A stretch of DNA of 64,000 nt from Fremontodendron californicum (taxonomy: Eukaryota; Streptophyta; Magnoliopsida; Malvales; Malvaceae): NCBI GenBank assembly GCA_030761205.1, contig JAULJL010000027.1, positions 5,089,001-5,153,000 of the forward strand, in the 5' to 3' direction. Below, in pieces: positions 11,417 to 23,379 of the stretch (the stretch's first letter is position 1; each line of letters opens with the position of its first letter). A program made the translations under genes and the position numbers. A model generated the notes under the pieces. That model made no database searches. It had not been told where the DNA came from and saw only the letters and a list, made by a program, of their open reading frames with translations.

Positions 11417-12451
11417 CAATCCATTTGAAGATGACTTCAGGTTTACGTGTGAAGATTTAACAGCTTAGTCCTTGAGGAACAGAGTTGTTTATTTCAATTG
11501 CTTCTTTCAAAGTCTGCACAATTAGTTAAGTTTTTCAGAGAGCAGCTCCTTGCATAACATTAGAACATAACAGAATTTGTATAAGGTGTCTCCTATGAAC
11601 AGGGGTAGCTGCCATGTACCTACCCCAAAAGAGGAAATTTGTGAAGAAGGGGCTACCCCTTAAATTTCATGACATAAAGAACAGGAGCAAACAACTCTTC
11701 TTTAACAACGTCGGCATTTGGAGAAATCTCAACAATTGTGGGCTGCACAAAGTTGCCCTCAGATTCTATCAGACGACCACCAGTAAGAATCTTCTCTCCC
11801 TGAAGCAAGTGAAATTCTGATCAAACCAGCTTCCAGGAAAAAGAACATACATAATGTCAACACATAGAGCTTCACGCTGCAACGTAGAGAATTTCAAGAT
11901 TACCTCCTAACAATGTTGAAAGTCAATAATTTATGAGATCTTGTTAGGAACAATTGAAACCTATAAAGATATTCACTCATGCACAAAGTAAGATTATAAA
12001 TATAGCCTAGGTTGTCTGCTTTAACACTGTGACCTGCCTTTCTAAACAGTTCATATAAGTCCATGACACCAACAAATGTGTCATGGAAGATTTTGTCAAT
12101 GAATTCATGGAAAATGAGTCCCTAGCTTTAAGTCGTATTTTATTTTGCTAACACCCAAATTTTATTTTATAGAAGATAAGAGAAAGCTTAGACATGGGTT
12201 GAACAAGGTGCAAGAGTGAAATAAATAAATAAAGAACACATCTGTGACTTGATTACCTCTATTCCTTTCTCAAAGTTCTTCCTTGAAGAAGAAGCATGCA
12301 GTAGCCCAAGCAAGGTACCCTTTTCTAATGGGTCCCCTATTTTAAACTTGTTTGGACACATCAAGTAGCTGGTCAATTACCGTCTGATATATACTTTCAT
12401 GAAGAAGCTTCAATACAAGCAAACAAAAACTCAGCAGAAAAAGCTTGTCAA

Positions 12452-12656
12452 CTATGTTATTTGGATTCGGGTGTGACCGTGTCAGTAATGGACACGGGTA
12501 TGTGTCCGATACGGATATATTCAATTTTTTTCAAGATTTTCATGTATTTGGAGAGTCTTTGAAAAATCATATCTCCATACTTATATCCGGATATGAGTTG
12601 AATACAGGTGTCAGACACGAGTATTTAAAAAAAAATGAATAATCGGAGCAATATAG
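12452..12656. mobile_element. small MITE, copy 3
   Basis: Starts CTATGTTATTTGGATTC and ends near AGCAATATAGG. Same family as the copies at 10803 and 11283, with divergent interior. It sits in an ALDH7 pseudo-intron. Confidence 0.55.
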
Positions 12657-13037
12657 GCTGTCAATACTTAATATATATCAAAATTCAGAAGAGGATTCAC
12701 GTAATAAAAAATTACCAGTGCACAGCATGTGGTACAGCGCTGACCAGCAGTACCAACGGCAGCAAATAGTACAGAACGAACGGCTAACTGTGTGTCGGCA
12801 TCATCCATGACAGTTATTGCATGTTTCCACTTAGTTCAAGCAAGCATTAACCAAATCTCTCATTTACTGTCTATTGCACCTTTAAATCCAAATGCAGTTA
12901 GAATGTGCAATATAAATTAAAATCCTGGTGAACTAAAAGTATTCATGTATCTAACAGATATGGAGAAAAAAATTTGGGTTAATTAATATGCAAAAATATC
13001 AAATTTGAAATATTTCTTTAACAATTAGTAAGCTGGT

Positions 13038-13041
<4 letters not shown>

Positions 13042-13077
<36 letters not shown>
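13042..13077. repeat. poly-T tract
   Basis: 36 consecutive T in a pseudo-intron. It may be the tail of a retroposed sequence or a slippage product; no flanking target duplication is seen. Confidence 0.8.
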
Positions 13078-13271
13078 CTTTTTCTTTTTTCAACAACATA
13101 AATATCCTATCCTGTCATTCAATACAATAAGTAATAGCAGAATTTCTTCAAATAGGCACAAGATAGAAGCACCTTCGAACTCCCAGCGAATGAAACTAGA
13201 GGAATGTGTCTATCTTTTGCAATTGCTTCCCCAATTTCAGCACCACCACAAAATGATGTGAAAATTGCACC

Positions 13272-13662
13272 TGGTAAGTATTGTATTGATCTTCAAGAAA
13301 TGATTAAATTAGTATAAGAGAAAGGAACCAAGCAAAGGAATATAGAATCAAATTTGTGAACTTGAGTTATTTCAATTGATTCATGTAATTATATTTAAGA
13401 GGTGATATCTAATAAACTTTAGATTTAAATATCAGCATATGTAATCCGTGACATCTTTGTTTGTGTTTTTTTAACCATGTAAACTGGTTTCTTGTCAAAA
13501 GGTAACAATATAGTCATTAATGATGGAATTTTTCTTAATTGGCATTAGCTGCATTCTCATCAACGTAGGATATAGACAGAACAATAGCCATATGAGAAAA
13601 TATGAACGTAAATTGCAAGTTATGCCTTCACCTTAACTTTATAAGTTGGATATTGATCAACC
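13272..13662. other. pseudo-intron / intergenic, no gene seen
   Basis: AT-rich sequence between the last ALDH7 pseudo-exon and a copia LTR. No coding signal. Confidence 0.4.
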
Positions 13663-14756
13663 TGTTAGAACCAGTATACCGATTATATAATTATTGAATA
13701 ATTAAAACAAATAAATAATAAACAGAATATGAAAAGAAATTACAGAAATGAATTTCAATATATATATATATAAAAGAACTTACACAAAATAAACTGACTT
13801 GAACATACAAATAACAGAACCGAATATACAAACACTTACAGTAATTGATTTGAAAAAAATCAATATCGACTCAAGGTTGGACCTCTGACCTTAAGATGAA
13901 TTTTGCCTGCCTCTAAGGTGATTGCAGATGTATGCAAATCGTCTCCCAGGCCTCCTCGATAAACGTTACTATAGAGGGTACACTCCAAGCAACTTAACGA
14001 ACCAAGAAGATGTTAGACTCTCTCTCAAACAGGAAGGAAAACCGGAGGAAGAAAAGAATAAATTTGATTGTTGAAATCAGTGATTAAAACAGACACTAAA
14101 TGTCTGTATTTATAAAGGACTTAAGGACTGTTCGGATAGTCAAGACTGTTGAACGAACCGGTTCATCCAACAAGCAACAGACAGCCCTATTGGAACAGAC
14201 ACGAACTGATTCGGTTCAAATCGAACAGTCAAGACTGTTTGAACGAACCGGTTCAGCCAACCGGCTCAAACCCGAACAGACACAAATGGTTTGGTGCTAG
14301 ACCGAACAAACAGGAATTATTCGGACTAAAAACTAAAGCTGGTTGAATGGTCAGCAAAAAGAAAGATATTGACCCAAGCCCAAGCCCGATCCGATCCGAC
14401 CCGACCCAGCCCAGCTCGGCGTTGGCGCGCGAGCGCGTGTGGTCTAGCCCAAGTTGTGTAGGTCCTCACCCAACACAAAACTTGGGTGCCCCTTAGGGCC
14501 CAACCCAACATAGAACACTAGCTTATATAAACTATATGCTAAAGCCATTCTTAGTTCTATGTGGGATTGAAAAACAACCACACCTTCAACCAACATTATT
14601 CCTCTTCAAGTGGGTGTTCAATGAGGCTAATTTCTCATTCAAATTTAATATCAATTGTGTATGAAATTATACACCGTGTATGTAGTTACGACATCCTACG
14701 TATTGGAATACGTATTTCGTATATATACACCCAAATAAATACATTGATATCCAACA
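13663..14756 (-). mobile_element. LTR of a minus-strand copia fragment
   Basis: A 1094-bp block with TGTTAG...CCAACA ends. Immediately to its right the plus strand reads ATCCCCCACATGAA, which on the minus strand is a purine tract TTCATGTGGGGGAT just before TGTTGG. This marks the block as the 3' LTR of a minus-strand element. Inside, a GAACGAACCGGTTCA block occurs twice in direct orientation (14150-14270). The second LTR is absent. Confidence 0.7.
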
Positions 14757-15000
14757 ATCCCCCACATGAATGGAAATTGTCTGAATAATCCGACAAACTG
14801 ACTCGAAAATAGAGAGAGGGTAGCTTTGAAAAGTAATTGTATCAAGATAGGTAGCTTTTGGATTTGAACCTTCCATAGCGATAACTATCGGATTTACTCG
14901 GCTAACTAGTGAACATGATGTCTTGAAATCGCAACTAATATAATCCCTAAGTTTGCCTCTTACAACCGAAACTCATTTCCCTTTTTCTCGAAAATCGGAT
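14757..15000 (-). mobile_element. internal fragment of the same copia element
   Basis: About 250 bp next to the purine tract, non-coding, probably the 3' untranslated part of the element. It ends where MULE-derived sequence begins; the exact junction is uncertain. Confidence 0.4.
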
Positions 15001-15430
15001 ATGAATTTGCAGTGTTAGGGTGTGTTTTGATATCAAACGTTGGTTCGTGTTAAGGTTGCAGTGGTTTTTTCAAAGCTAAAGGCGTGTAAGGTACGATTTT
15101 GGCAGGCATTAGATTCCTAAAAGAAAACAAGTTTATTGATAATTTAAAATGTTTTCTTTATGTTTTAACTGTTTGTATGCGAAAAAATGACATGTTAAGT
15201 GGTCCCATTTGTTTATTGCTTTATGTATTTGTTATTGGGGTTAGAGTTATGCTTTTGTCAGGGTATTAGATTCCTTAAATTGGGACCAAGATGTTGATGG
15301 TTGGGCATGATAAACAGTTATAGTGATTTATGTCTACTTCTATGTTTGAATGTTGTGTTTTAAAATAGTTAAGTACTCTATGTTGATGATGAGTCAGAAG
15401 GTGATTTATTATTTTATTTATAACATGCAG

Positions 15431-18400
15431 AATGACTGATGAACCTGAGATTATTTCTGTATTAAGATACTTTCATGGTGGAAAATTTGTCATTGAACCT
15501 AAATTTGATTATATAAATGGGACCATGGATAGATTTTAAGTGGATCCTGACAGGCTATCCTATTAGAAAATATTGGAGCATGTTAAATCATTAGGGTATG
15601 TGCACGTGCCTTATGTTTACTATAGGGTCCCATATGTGGAGTTCAATATGGATGGATTATTGTTGATATTTAATGACAATAGTGTTAGGCAGTTAGTGGA
15701 GCATTTATTATATAGGGGCACTACAGAATTTTTGTCGACCACAAGATTGATGTGCCTCAGGTTGAAAATCCTTTACTCATAGGGTAGTAATGTGTAGGCT
15801 AGTAGACAAGGTGAGGAAGATATTACTGACCCCAAAATATCAAAGGTTGATGGAGAGAATGTTTTTCAAGTTCCTACTAGTGTTGGTGAGGGTAGTGAAG
15901 AGGGTGTTGCAAATCTGGGTAGTCAGTCTAAGGGAGAGAATGTTTTTCAAGTTCCTACTAGTGTTGGTGAGGGTAGTGAAGAGGGTGTTGCAAATCTGGG
16001 TAGTCAATCTAAGGGAGAGAATGTTTTTCATAGTCCTACTATAGTTAGTGAGGGTAATGAAGAAGGGGTTACAAATTTGGGTACTCAATCTAAGGATGAT
16101 GGAGATGTTTTCTTATTTGACGTTGACTGCTTGACTGATGATGATGAAGACATACAAGCCATTAGGCAGAAGTTAAGAGATCTGAAAAAAAAAACAAGGT
16201 TAGAAAAGGACATGAGGAAGGGTTAGAGATTCCAGTAGAGTAACTGTTGAGGGAGGAAGTTGGGTTGAAACTGAAAGAGGCAATGATGGTGGTTGTGATA
16301 GAGTTGTTGAAGATGATGTTGTAGATGAAGACATAGTAGAAGATATAGAAGGCAAGGTTCAGGGGCATGAGAGTGACTATATAGATTCTTCTGATCCTGG
16401 AGAATATGGATATAGTGAGCAATCTGATGATGATACTAGAGAACAACCTCTGAGAAAAAATTAATTGGACCTAGGTATAATCCTAATTGTGTCATTCCAT
16501 TATGGAAACTAGGAATGAGATTTGAAGATAATAAGCAATTAAAGAAGTTGTCAAGAAATATGCTTTTGCAAAAAGAGTACAATTGAGGTTCTTGAAAAAT
16601 GAACCAAAAAAAACTAGGGTAGGTTGTATGAAGGGTTGTCCTTGGAGGTTGTTTGCTAGCTATGATTCTAGAGATAACAGTTTTAGTATTAAGACATACC
16701 ATCCTAAGCATAAATGTTTTAGAAGCAATAAAAACATTTTACTGTCTGCAAAGTCCATACAAACTAAGTTAAGGAAAGAATTCTGGAGCAACCAAGCATG
16801 AAGGTTACAGCATTAAAGGAGTTGTGTAAAAATGAGTTGGGTGTTTATGCTAATTATAACATGTGTTAGAGAGCTAGAAGAGCAGTGCTTAAGGAGAAAG
16901 AAAGAGCTTATGTAAATGAGTATGCTACTTTGTGGGGATATGCTCATGAGCTGATGCATAGTAATCCTGGAAGTATAGTGTTAATACAAGTCCATAGAGA
17001 TAATGAAAGGAAAACTGTGTTTTTTAGGATGTATGTATGCTTACAAGCTCTTAAGCAAAGATGGAAACTTGAATGTAGACCTTTCTTAGGAGTTGATGGA
17101 TGCTTCCTCAAATCTGTCTATAAAGGGAAGCTACTAGTAGCTGTAGGTAGAGATGCAAATAATCAGATGTTTCCAGTTGCTTGGGCAGTGGTTGAGGTGG
17201 AATGTATAGCATCTTGGTGGTGATTTCTGAGCAAATTGATGATTGATTTACAGCATGTGAATGGTGATAGTTTAACACTCATGTCAGACATGCAAAAGGT
17301 ATGTAATTATAACTTGTTTTATTTTAATATTTAAAATGACAAGTTATTTGAATGTATTTTACCAAATTGTTGCAGGGATTGATATTTGCTTTTAATGAAC
17401 TCACACCACTTGTGTAGCATAGAATATGTGCTAGACACATTTATGCGAAGTGGCAAAAAAAATGGAAGGGTGAGGATAGGAAAATTCAATTTTGGAATAC
17501 TGTTCGAGCAACATTTGTTGAAGAATTTGACGAACAGTTGTAGAAATTGGAAGCCATGGGACCAAAATCTTCAAATGATGTTTTGGAAGTTCTTGTTCAG
17601 CATTGGTCCAAGGCATATTTTGATACAAACTCAAAATGTGATGTTATGGATAACAATCTTGCTGAAGCTTTTAATGGATGGATAATGGATGCTAGATGTA
17701 AGTCAATTATAAGCATGCTAGAAGAAATAAGAGTTTTGGTAATGAAAATGATGTATGTGAAGAGGAATTGGGCACAAAAGTGGAGAACCAACAAAACACC
17801 AAAGGCACTACAAAAGTTAGAAAAAATATAGAACAATCAACTCATTGCAGGCTTGCTTGGAATGGTGATGGTGGATTTGAGGTCATTCATGGTGATAACC
17901 AATATACATTGAACTTAAAAGAGATGAAGTGCAGTTGTAGGGATTGGGAACTTACTAGAATACCTTGCTGCCATGGTATTTGTGTAGTGTATCATGACCA
18001 ACAGAGGCCTGAAGAATATGTTTATTATTGGTACAGTAAGGAGAAATATCTTGTTGCTTCCAACCATGTGTTGCAGCCAGTGAGGGGGAAAAACTTTTGG
18101 CCAAAGGATGAAGATCCAATTCAAGCTCCATATTTTAGAGTAATTCAAGGCAGACCTAAAAAGAAAAAAAGATAAGATAAGGATGAGCCAAAAAACAATT
18201 GAAATTTGGAAAGGATAGCAAAAAAGGCTTGAAAATTAAATGTACTCAGTGTGGTCAAATAGGACACAACAAGCAAGGTTGTCCAAGCAAAGGAACAAGG
18301 CCTATCACTGAAAAGGTAAAAGAACTTGCATACAATGAACAATGTTTTAAATGTCTTATAATGAACAATGTTTCCTATTTTAATGTCAGCATATAAGCCA

Positions 18401-18917
18401 AAATATTGGATCATCTTCAACATCTTTGAAGAGAGGGAAAAAGAGTGCTCAATCATCAGAATCACATGCAACAAAAGAAAAGGTAAGTCAAATCTGCTCT
18501 TGATTCCAGAAATCAACAAATAGGACAAAAAAGAAAAAGGACTGAAGGGATTGGATTGTATACAAATCTGCAAACTGGTGAACAAGTATGGAATGTAAGT
18601 ATATAACCAATATTATTTCAATTTATAACATAAATTGAACAATTCTAAACTAAGATATCAAATGTTTATGTGCAGCCTGGTAGACAAAGTGAGAGGACTA
18701 TAACAACAAAATGAAAAATTGGAGCTGTAAACCCTTCAAAATTTGACTATACTTGGAAAAGATCTGGATTGAAATGGAAAGAAAAACAAGCTATGACAAC
18801 AAGGCAACTTCAATAAGAAAAGGCTAATCAACTAAAGGAAAAAAAAGGGGAAGCCACCAAAGAATCCAGTGACAGGAACACAATCAAGCCAAACTGGTTC
18901 AAATGCTAAACTAGTTT
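15431..18917 (+). pseudogene. MULE transposase (mudrA-like), decayed
   Basis: Conceptual translation across frames gives a MuDR-type transposase in order. A PB1-like N-terminal domain covers 15431-15780. An acidic linker holds a 27-residue tandem repeat (15852-16094). The MuDR DNA-binding region is near 16480-16800. The DDE core has GVDGCFLKSVYKGKL near 17088 and SDMQKG near 17285, split by an intron at about 17299-17376 with GT...AG ends. Then come the RHIYAKW region, a SWIM zinc finger (CSCRDWELTRIPCCHG, 17930-17975) and a CCHC knuckle (CTQCGQIGHNKQGC, 18242-18285). Several in-frame stops interrupt it: in the PB1-like domain at about 15538, after 17220 near IASWW, and in the later part. It would have cut and pasted the MULE; it is no longer functional. 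Confidence 0.85.
15852..16094 (+). repeat. 81-bp tandem repeat, three copies
   Basis: GGAGAGAATGTTTTTCA recurs at 15852, 15933 and 16014, giving an exact 81-bp period. The first two copies are nearly identical and the third is more diverged. In the transposase frame this is a 27-residue acidic repeat with a GENVF...GSQSK unit. Confidence 0.9.
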
Positions 18918-19009
18918 GAAGGGTCATCATTTTAGGTTTAGTTTCATAGGTCTTTTGTGTTAGCTATATAGGATATTTTTGGAACTTCAGATCAATGATT
19001 TAAGTTGAA

Positions 19010-19090
19010 ATCTGGATGTATTTTGGATGCTATTTAATATGAATGAAATCTGGATGTATTTTGGATGCTATTTAATATGAATGAAATAGC
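19010..19090. repeat. short tandem duplication
   Basis: A block of about 40 bp with ATGAAATCTGGATGTATTTT is present twice in tandem, in the non-coding gap between the two MULE genes. A second, about 26-bp tandem duplication (ACATTTCCAAATTCATTG) lies at 19248-19295. Confidence 0.75.
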
Positions 19091-19310
19091 CTATTTTCAT
19101 ACAAGTAATATTTTAGCCTATTTTTTACTCATAATGGACCTGTCAACAGATTATAACAGCATATACAACAACATCCATTATCAGCATCAAGTCTCACCAA
19201 TGATCATCCAAAGCTAGAAATCTTTATTGAAACAGAGGCCTAACATTACATTACATTTCCAAATTCATTGCTACATTACATTTCCAAATTCATTGCCGAA
19301 TATATTACAT

Positions 19311-21577
19311 CTAAACATAACTTACAAAGACTATGAAACATATAACCCAAGAAATACACATCCCAATTAGATAAAAACTTTTCTTCCTCCTAAAATAGTG
19401 TGCATTTTCCATTGCCAAATTCAGTTGCTTTTGTATTGCTTTTGATTCTGACTTCAGTTCTTGAATTAAATGTTGTTCATCCCTTAGCATTTTCAAGTTA
19501 CGATTCTCTCTCCTTCAATCATCATTCTTTTTTTTCAACTCATAGATCAAATTTTTGGCTCTTTCTGTTAGTTGCTCATCATGTTGGTATATGCCCTAAA
19601 GCCAATCGGTTTGGTCAAGCATAAACTACCAATAATGCAAACCAATCACTATATCTTAGTGATACAAGGTTTTTCTTCATGTTAGTACAATGATAAGGAG
19701 TTATTAAGTACTAATCGGATGAAACCCATGGAACATAATTGCCTTGCAAAGGAATTATATATAATTGTGAGATCTTTATGCATCAAAGCCATGTTCCTAA
19801 AACGGTCCTGGTCATCGTATTGCCAAGACGGGCCATTAGCGATGCTCAAAGACTAGTACATGTTAAGCCTACTTACTTAGTAAGCAACTGATCTCACGTA
19901 TTGAAGTATAAGGGATACTTTAGGATAACATGTAAGTGCTTGTCTGTTGAACAAGTTCACTGAACATGGCCCGCTATGAGAACTCCATTTGGTATTGTCA
20001 CTCAAGTGTCTATGGAAACATTCTCACGTGTCAGTCATGTAAGTAGTCCTCTGACTTGTGATACCAGGTCATCTTGTATGGGGAGTGTCATATTTTGATT
20101 CCATCACGAACGGGTCCCAAACAAGAGTGATGCTTATGGTAGGGTGGTTTTTGGGTATGACATAAATCATACGAAGATGGATGAGTGATCCAGAGAGGAT
20201 TCACTACTCCAAGTGACATCGAAGACATATCTCATTTGTTCTTGACTTAAGTTAACTTAATTGAATCTCTGGCCAGAGTATGATGAATTTAGGAGAAATA
20301 GTTTCTCTAAGTTCACAATGTTAACAAATAGCTGCAAGAACTAATATAGATTGAACATGAGTAGACACTGCACCATGCTCATGCTCTTTTCAGGATATTT
20401 GGTGAAATGACCGAATTACACTGATAGACTGAATATGAAAGGTTATGTCAAGACTAACTTGACTCTCCAGTATTTGGGTGGTCATAATGGCTTGCTAGAG
20501 TCCGCTCATGATCTATGAATGTAAATTAATTAGATTAATTTATATTCATTGTCAATATATTGGAAGCCTAATGGGTCACACACAGAAAGGTGAATTGATT
20601 AATTTGAGAATTTAATCAATAGGGACTTGATTAAATAGTTTAATTAAGTGGAAGAATTTAAGAGCAAATACATAAAAGGTATGTTATAGCACTTAGTCAA
20701 ACCCTGGAGTGTTATCGCCCCTATAAAAGAAACATGATAGCTTGGCCGAATTTAGCATGGCTTGCAGCACATGAGATGTGCCTTGTGATTGGCATTTTTC
20801 TTGATTTCTTTTCTTGCTTCTTGCCTCTTTATGGATTTCTAGAGAGAAAAGTTTTCTTTCAAGAGAGCAAAAGGCTTAGAGTGAAGAAGAAAGAAGATCA
20901 AGATAATCCTTGTAATTGGCGCACCAAACCCGGAGGAGGAAGAAAAGCATTTTTTTCTTTTTGATGCTTATGAAGCATTCAGCCATGGATGTTTAGATGG
21001 GGAGAGGTTTCTTGAAACCTAAACCACTAGCATGGTTTTCGGCAGGACTCCATTCCTACCTTATGAAGGTTTTCTTGATCATCTTATATGGATTACCGTT
21101 AGAGGCCAAACACTTGTGTGGCTAAAGTTTCGGCATTGCCTTCTTGGTGTTCAAGATTGAGTGGGTTGTTTGTAAACTCAAGATTACTAGATCTTTGAGT
21201 TAAGGTATAAATCATAATCAGATGTATGCTTTATAATTACAAAATCACATTAAAATTTTACAAGCATGATCCTATAAGATTCGACTATCTCTTTGTTTAT
21301 TATTCCACTGTATTCATGTTCTTCTTTAATTCGGTTATTGTTTGAGCATGAGGTCGAATCCCAACACATCATGCCACCTAAAAAACTCATAATCAGCAAT
21401 CTTGTAATTAGGACAACTGTAGAACCTTCTGCCAATATTTTTGTTCTTCCATGTTGTCCACCTCCGGCATTTGAATCCACAGTAGTAGAAAACTAGTTCT
21501 CCCTAGTAGTCCCATGACACAGCAGAATTAACATTACTCCGGCTAGCTTCAGATGTTGACGATGATGACGACGTCAT
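19311..21577 (-). pseudogene. GRF zinc-finger / TM protein of the MULE, LTR-split
   Basis: The 5' part (21577-21372) starts with an ATG followed by a serine-rich stretch. It then has a GRF-type zinc finger pattern, YYCGFKCRRW...GRRFYSCPNY...FFRWHD. The 3' part (19576-19311) continues with EQLTERAKNLIYEL, a coiled coil, and one C-terminal membrane segment (FYLIGMCISWVICFIVFV). A solo LTR with a CATCA duplication interrupts it. Removing the LTR and one target copy restores the frame exactly across the joint (WHD-EQL). There are also stops at about 21505 and at the NDD position near 19520. The link to the MULE is by position and convergent orientation. Confidence 0.75.
19582..21366 (+). mobile_element. 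solo LTR (1785 bp)
   Basis: Starts TGTTGGTATATGCCCTAAAG and ends GAATCCCAACA, with the perfect 5-bp target duplication CATCA at 19577-19581 and 21367-21371. No primer site, purine tract or coding domain lies inside, so it is a solo LTR left by recombination. It is inserted in the GRF zinc-finger gene. Confidence 0.85.
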
Positions 21578-21775
21578 CCAGAACAAAGACTAGATAAGAG
21601 AAGAAGAAGGAATAAACAGAGAAAATCAAATATTTATGTCAAAAGGAACTATAATTTCGGTGATTCGAATACAAATTTTTTAAATAAAAAAAAAAACACA
21701 CAATCTTAACAAATATGGAAGGCAAGAAAAGGAAATGTGTTTAGAAAAAAAAAAATTGAGAGTAAACAGGAGGAA

Positions 21776-21822
21776 TTTGAAATTTTCTTATGTTAGGGTT
21801 TGAAATTTTCTTATGTTAGGGT
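21776..21822. repeat. 23-bp tandem duplication
   Basis: TTTGAAATTTTCTTATGTTAGG occurs twice head to tail upstream of the GRF gene. Confidence 0.8.
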
Positions 21823-22222
21823 TTCGATTCTTAGAGTTAAATAAAAGAGATTTATGTTTTCTTTTTCTTTTTAAATCTGTCATTTTTTTTTCATCTAAAT
21901 GAATTTTTTTATTTATTTTGGCCCAATCATTTAATGCCATGTGGGAAATATATTTTAGTTGATTCTGATAGTATTTATCCACGTATTTGTACACGTGGTT
22001 AATTTAAATCCACGTCAGCTGACCGTTTACGATCTTTTTCACTGTTATGATTTTTGTCAAAATAGGGCTAAATTGGGTATAAATAAATGTTTAAGGGCCT
22101 AATTGATTACAAAAAAATTATATGGGCTTAGTTGATTTTCGAATTATTGTTGAGGGGATTTTTTTATATATAAGCCTAATTAATTACATCAATTTCACAT
22201 GGTGATGATGATATTTATCAGC

Positions 22223-22672
22223 GATTAAAGTACTCAGACAGTCCTTGTACTATAGTCAAAAGTGTATTTTAGTTCCTGTACTATATAAGTGAGTACTTTA
22301 ATCCTTGTATGTTTGAAATTGGTGTAAAGAAATAATATTGATAATGATGTTAATGGAAAATCGTCTAAATACTAACATAGACATGTGAAACTGAGAGAAT
22401 AAATGACTTGAAAAAAAATGATGACGTTTTGCTCAGTTAGATAGAATAGATGACTTTAAAAAAAATGATGACATATTTTTACGGGTAAGGAAGGGATTTG
22501 AGGTAAAAAAAAAAATTATATATTTTTTAAATTCCATATGAGTAAAAAAATTTAACACGTCATTATTTTTTTCAAGTCAACTTTTCTGTCAGTTTCACAT
22601 GTCCACGTCAATATTTAGACTGTTTTCCATTAATTATGTTTCTAATTTTATTTCTTTGCACTAATTTCAAAC
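22223..22672. mobile_element. fold-back MITE, interrupted half copy
   Basis: Same family as 8736-9291: the left arm starts GATTAAAGTACTCAGACAG and most of the right arm is present, up to CTAATTTCAAA. The sequence then gives way to the CACTA terminus at 22673. The missing last part of the arm is not found on the other side of the CACTA element. Confidence 0.75.
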
Positions 22673-23379
22673 CACTACAGCAAAAGAGAGTTTCAGCGAC
22701 GTTTTTTTCTTACGTTAGGGGCTTTTAGCGGCGCTTGGAAAATATGCCGCCATAATCGCCGCGAAAAGTCTCGCCAGGAATTTTATCGATGTTTGGATTT
22801 TAAACGTCGGTAAATTTGCGACGCTTGTATGTACATCCGCGGCATTTAAAAACGCCTTAATAGGACGTCAAAATCTAGTTTACGATGATCATTTATCGGC
22901 GTTTGTGGCATTTTGTTCATAAAACGCCGCTAACTTTTGTATGTATTTGTTTTGAAAATTATAGATTTAGCGGGTTTTTGTTCTTGAAAAATAACTATTT
23001 GAGCAGAATAATTTTTTTTATATATTATTTATTTATTTGAAAAGCTATATTTGTCAATATTACCAGCAACATTATTTAAAGAACTGTCCAACAATACACA
23101 AACAACAAGAAATTATAATTAAAAAAAAGATAATATAAAGATATATTTAATTTAAAGTATCAGTATACAATAATTTTATTACTTAACAAATAAAATCCAA
23201 TTACAACTAAAAAATTTACAAGTTCGAGGACAACCGTAAACAGAACATTTTTTCGTAACAAGTTCGTTCCCATGTTATGAGCCCTACAAAAAAAGTTAAA
23301 AAACGTAACTAATATATAATGTATGAAGTTATAAAAGTAAGATAATTAAGAACAAATATATTATATTACTTGAGATGGA

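Larger units (their letters stand above)
10977..13271 (-). pseudogene. ALDH7 (antiquitin-type aldehyde dehydrogenase) remnant
   Basis: Six exon pieces in correct order on the minus strand match the middle and C-terminal part of plant family 7 aldehyde dehydrogenase, an NAD-dependent stress-related enzyme. They lie at about 13271-13173 (FCGGAEIGEAIAKD), 12880-12719 (active-site region VGTAGQRCTTC), 12412-12247 (IGDPLEKGTLLG), 11805-11650 (NFVQPTIVEISP), 11513-11416 (EINNSVPQGLS) and 11082-10977 (CGIVNVNIPTNGAE). Breaks are clear: stop codons in the second piece in place of Q and K codons and a 1-base loss before the AITVMDD stretch; a 1-base insertion after the LLDVSKQ stretch; a stop after QGLSC; and damaged splice donors. 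The N-terminal exons are absent here, though one lies at 42939-43003. Retained introns rule out a processed copy. Confidence 0.88.
15001..22200 (+). mobile_element. decayed MULE with two genes, split by a solo LTR
   Basis: It carries a mudrA-like transposase on the plus strand (15431-18917) and, convergent to it, a GRF zinc-finger/transmembrane gene on the minus strand (21577-19311). The right side (about 22040-22190) has the terminal style of plant MULEs with GGGCTTAGTTGATTTTCGAA-like sequence. The matching left terminus is not seen, so the left end seems lost against the copia LTR fragment. The boundaries are approximate. Confidence 0.65.

Noticed and set aside
18145..18585. 146-codon minus-strand frame
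   Set aside because: Antisense of the MULE zinc-knuckle and tail region; phenylalanine/leucine-rich from A/T bias.
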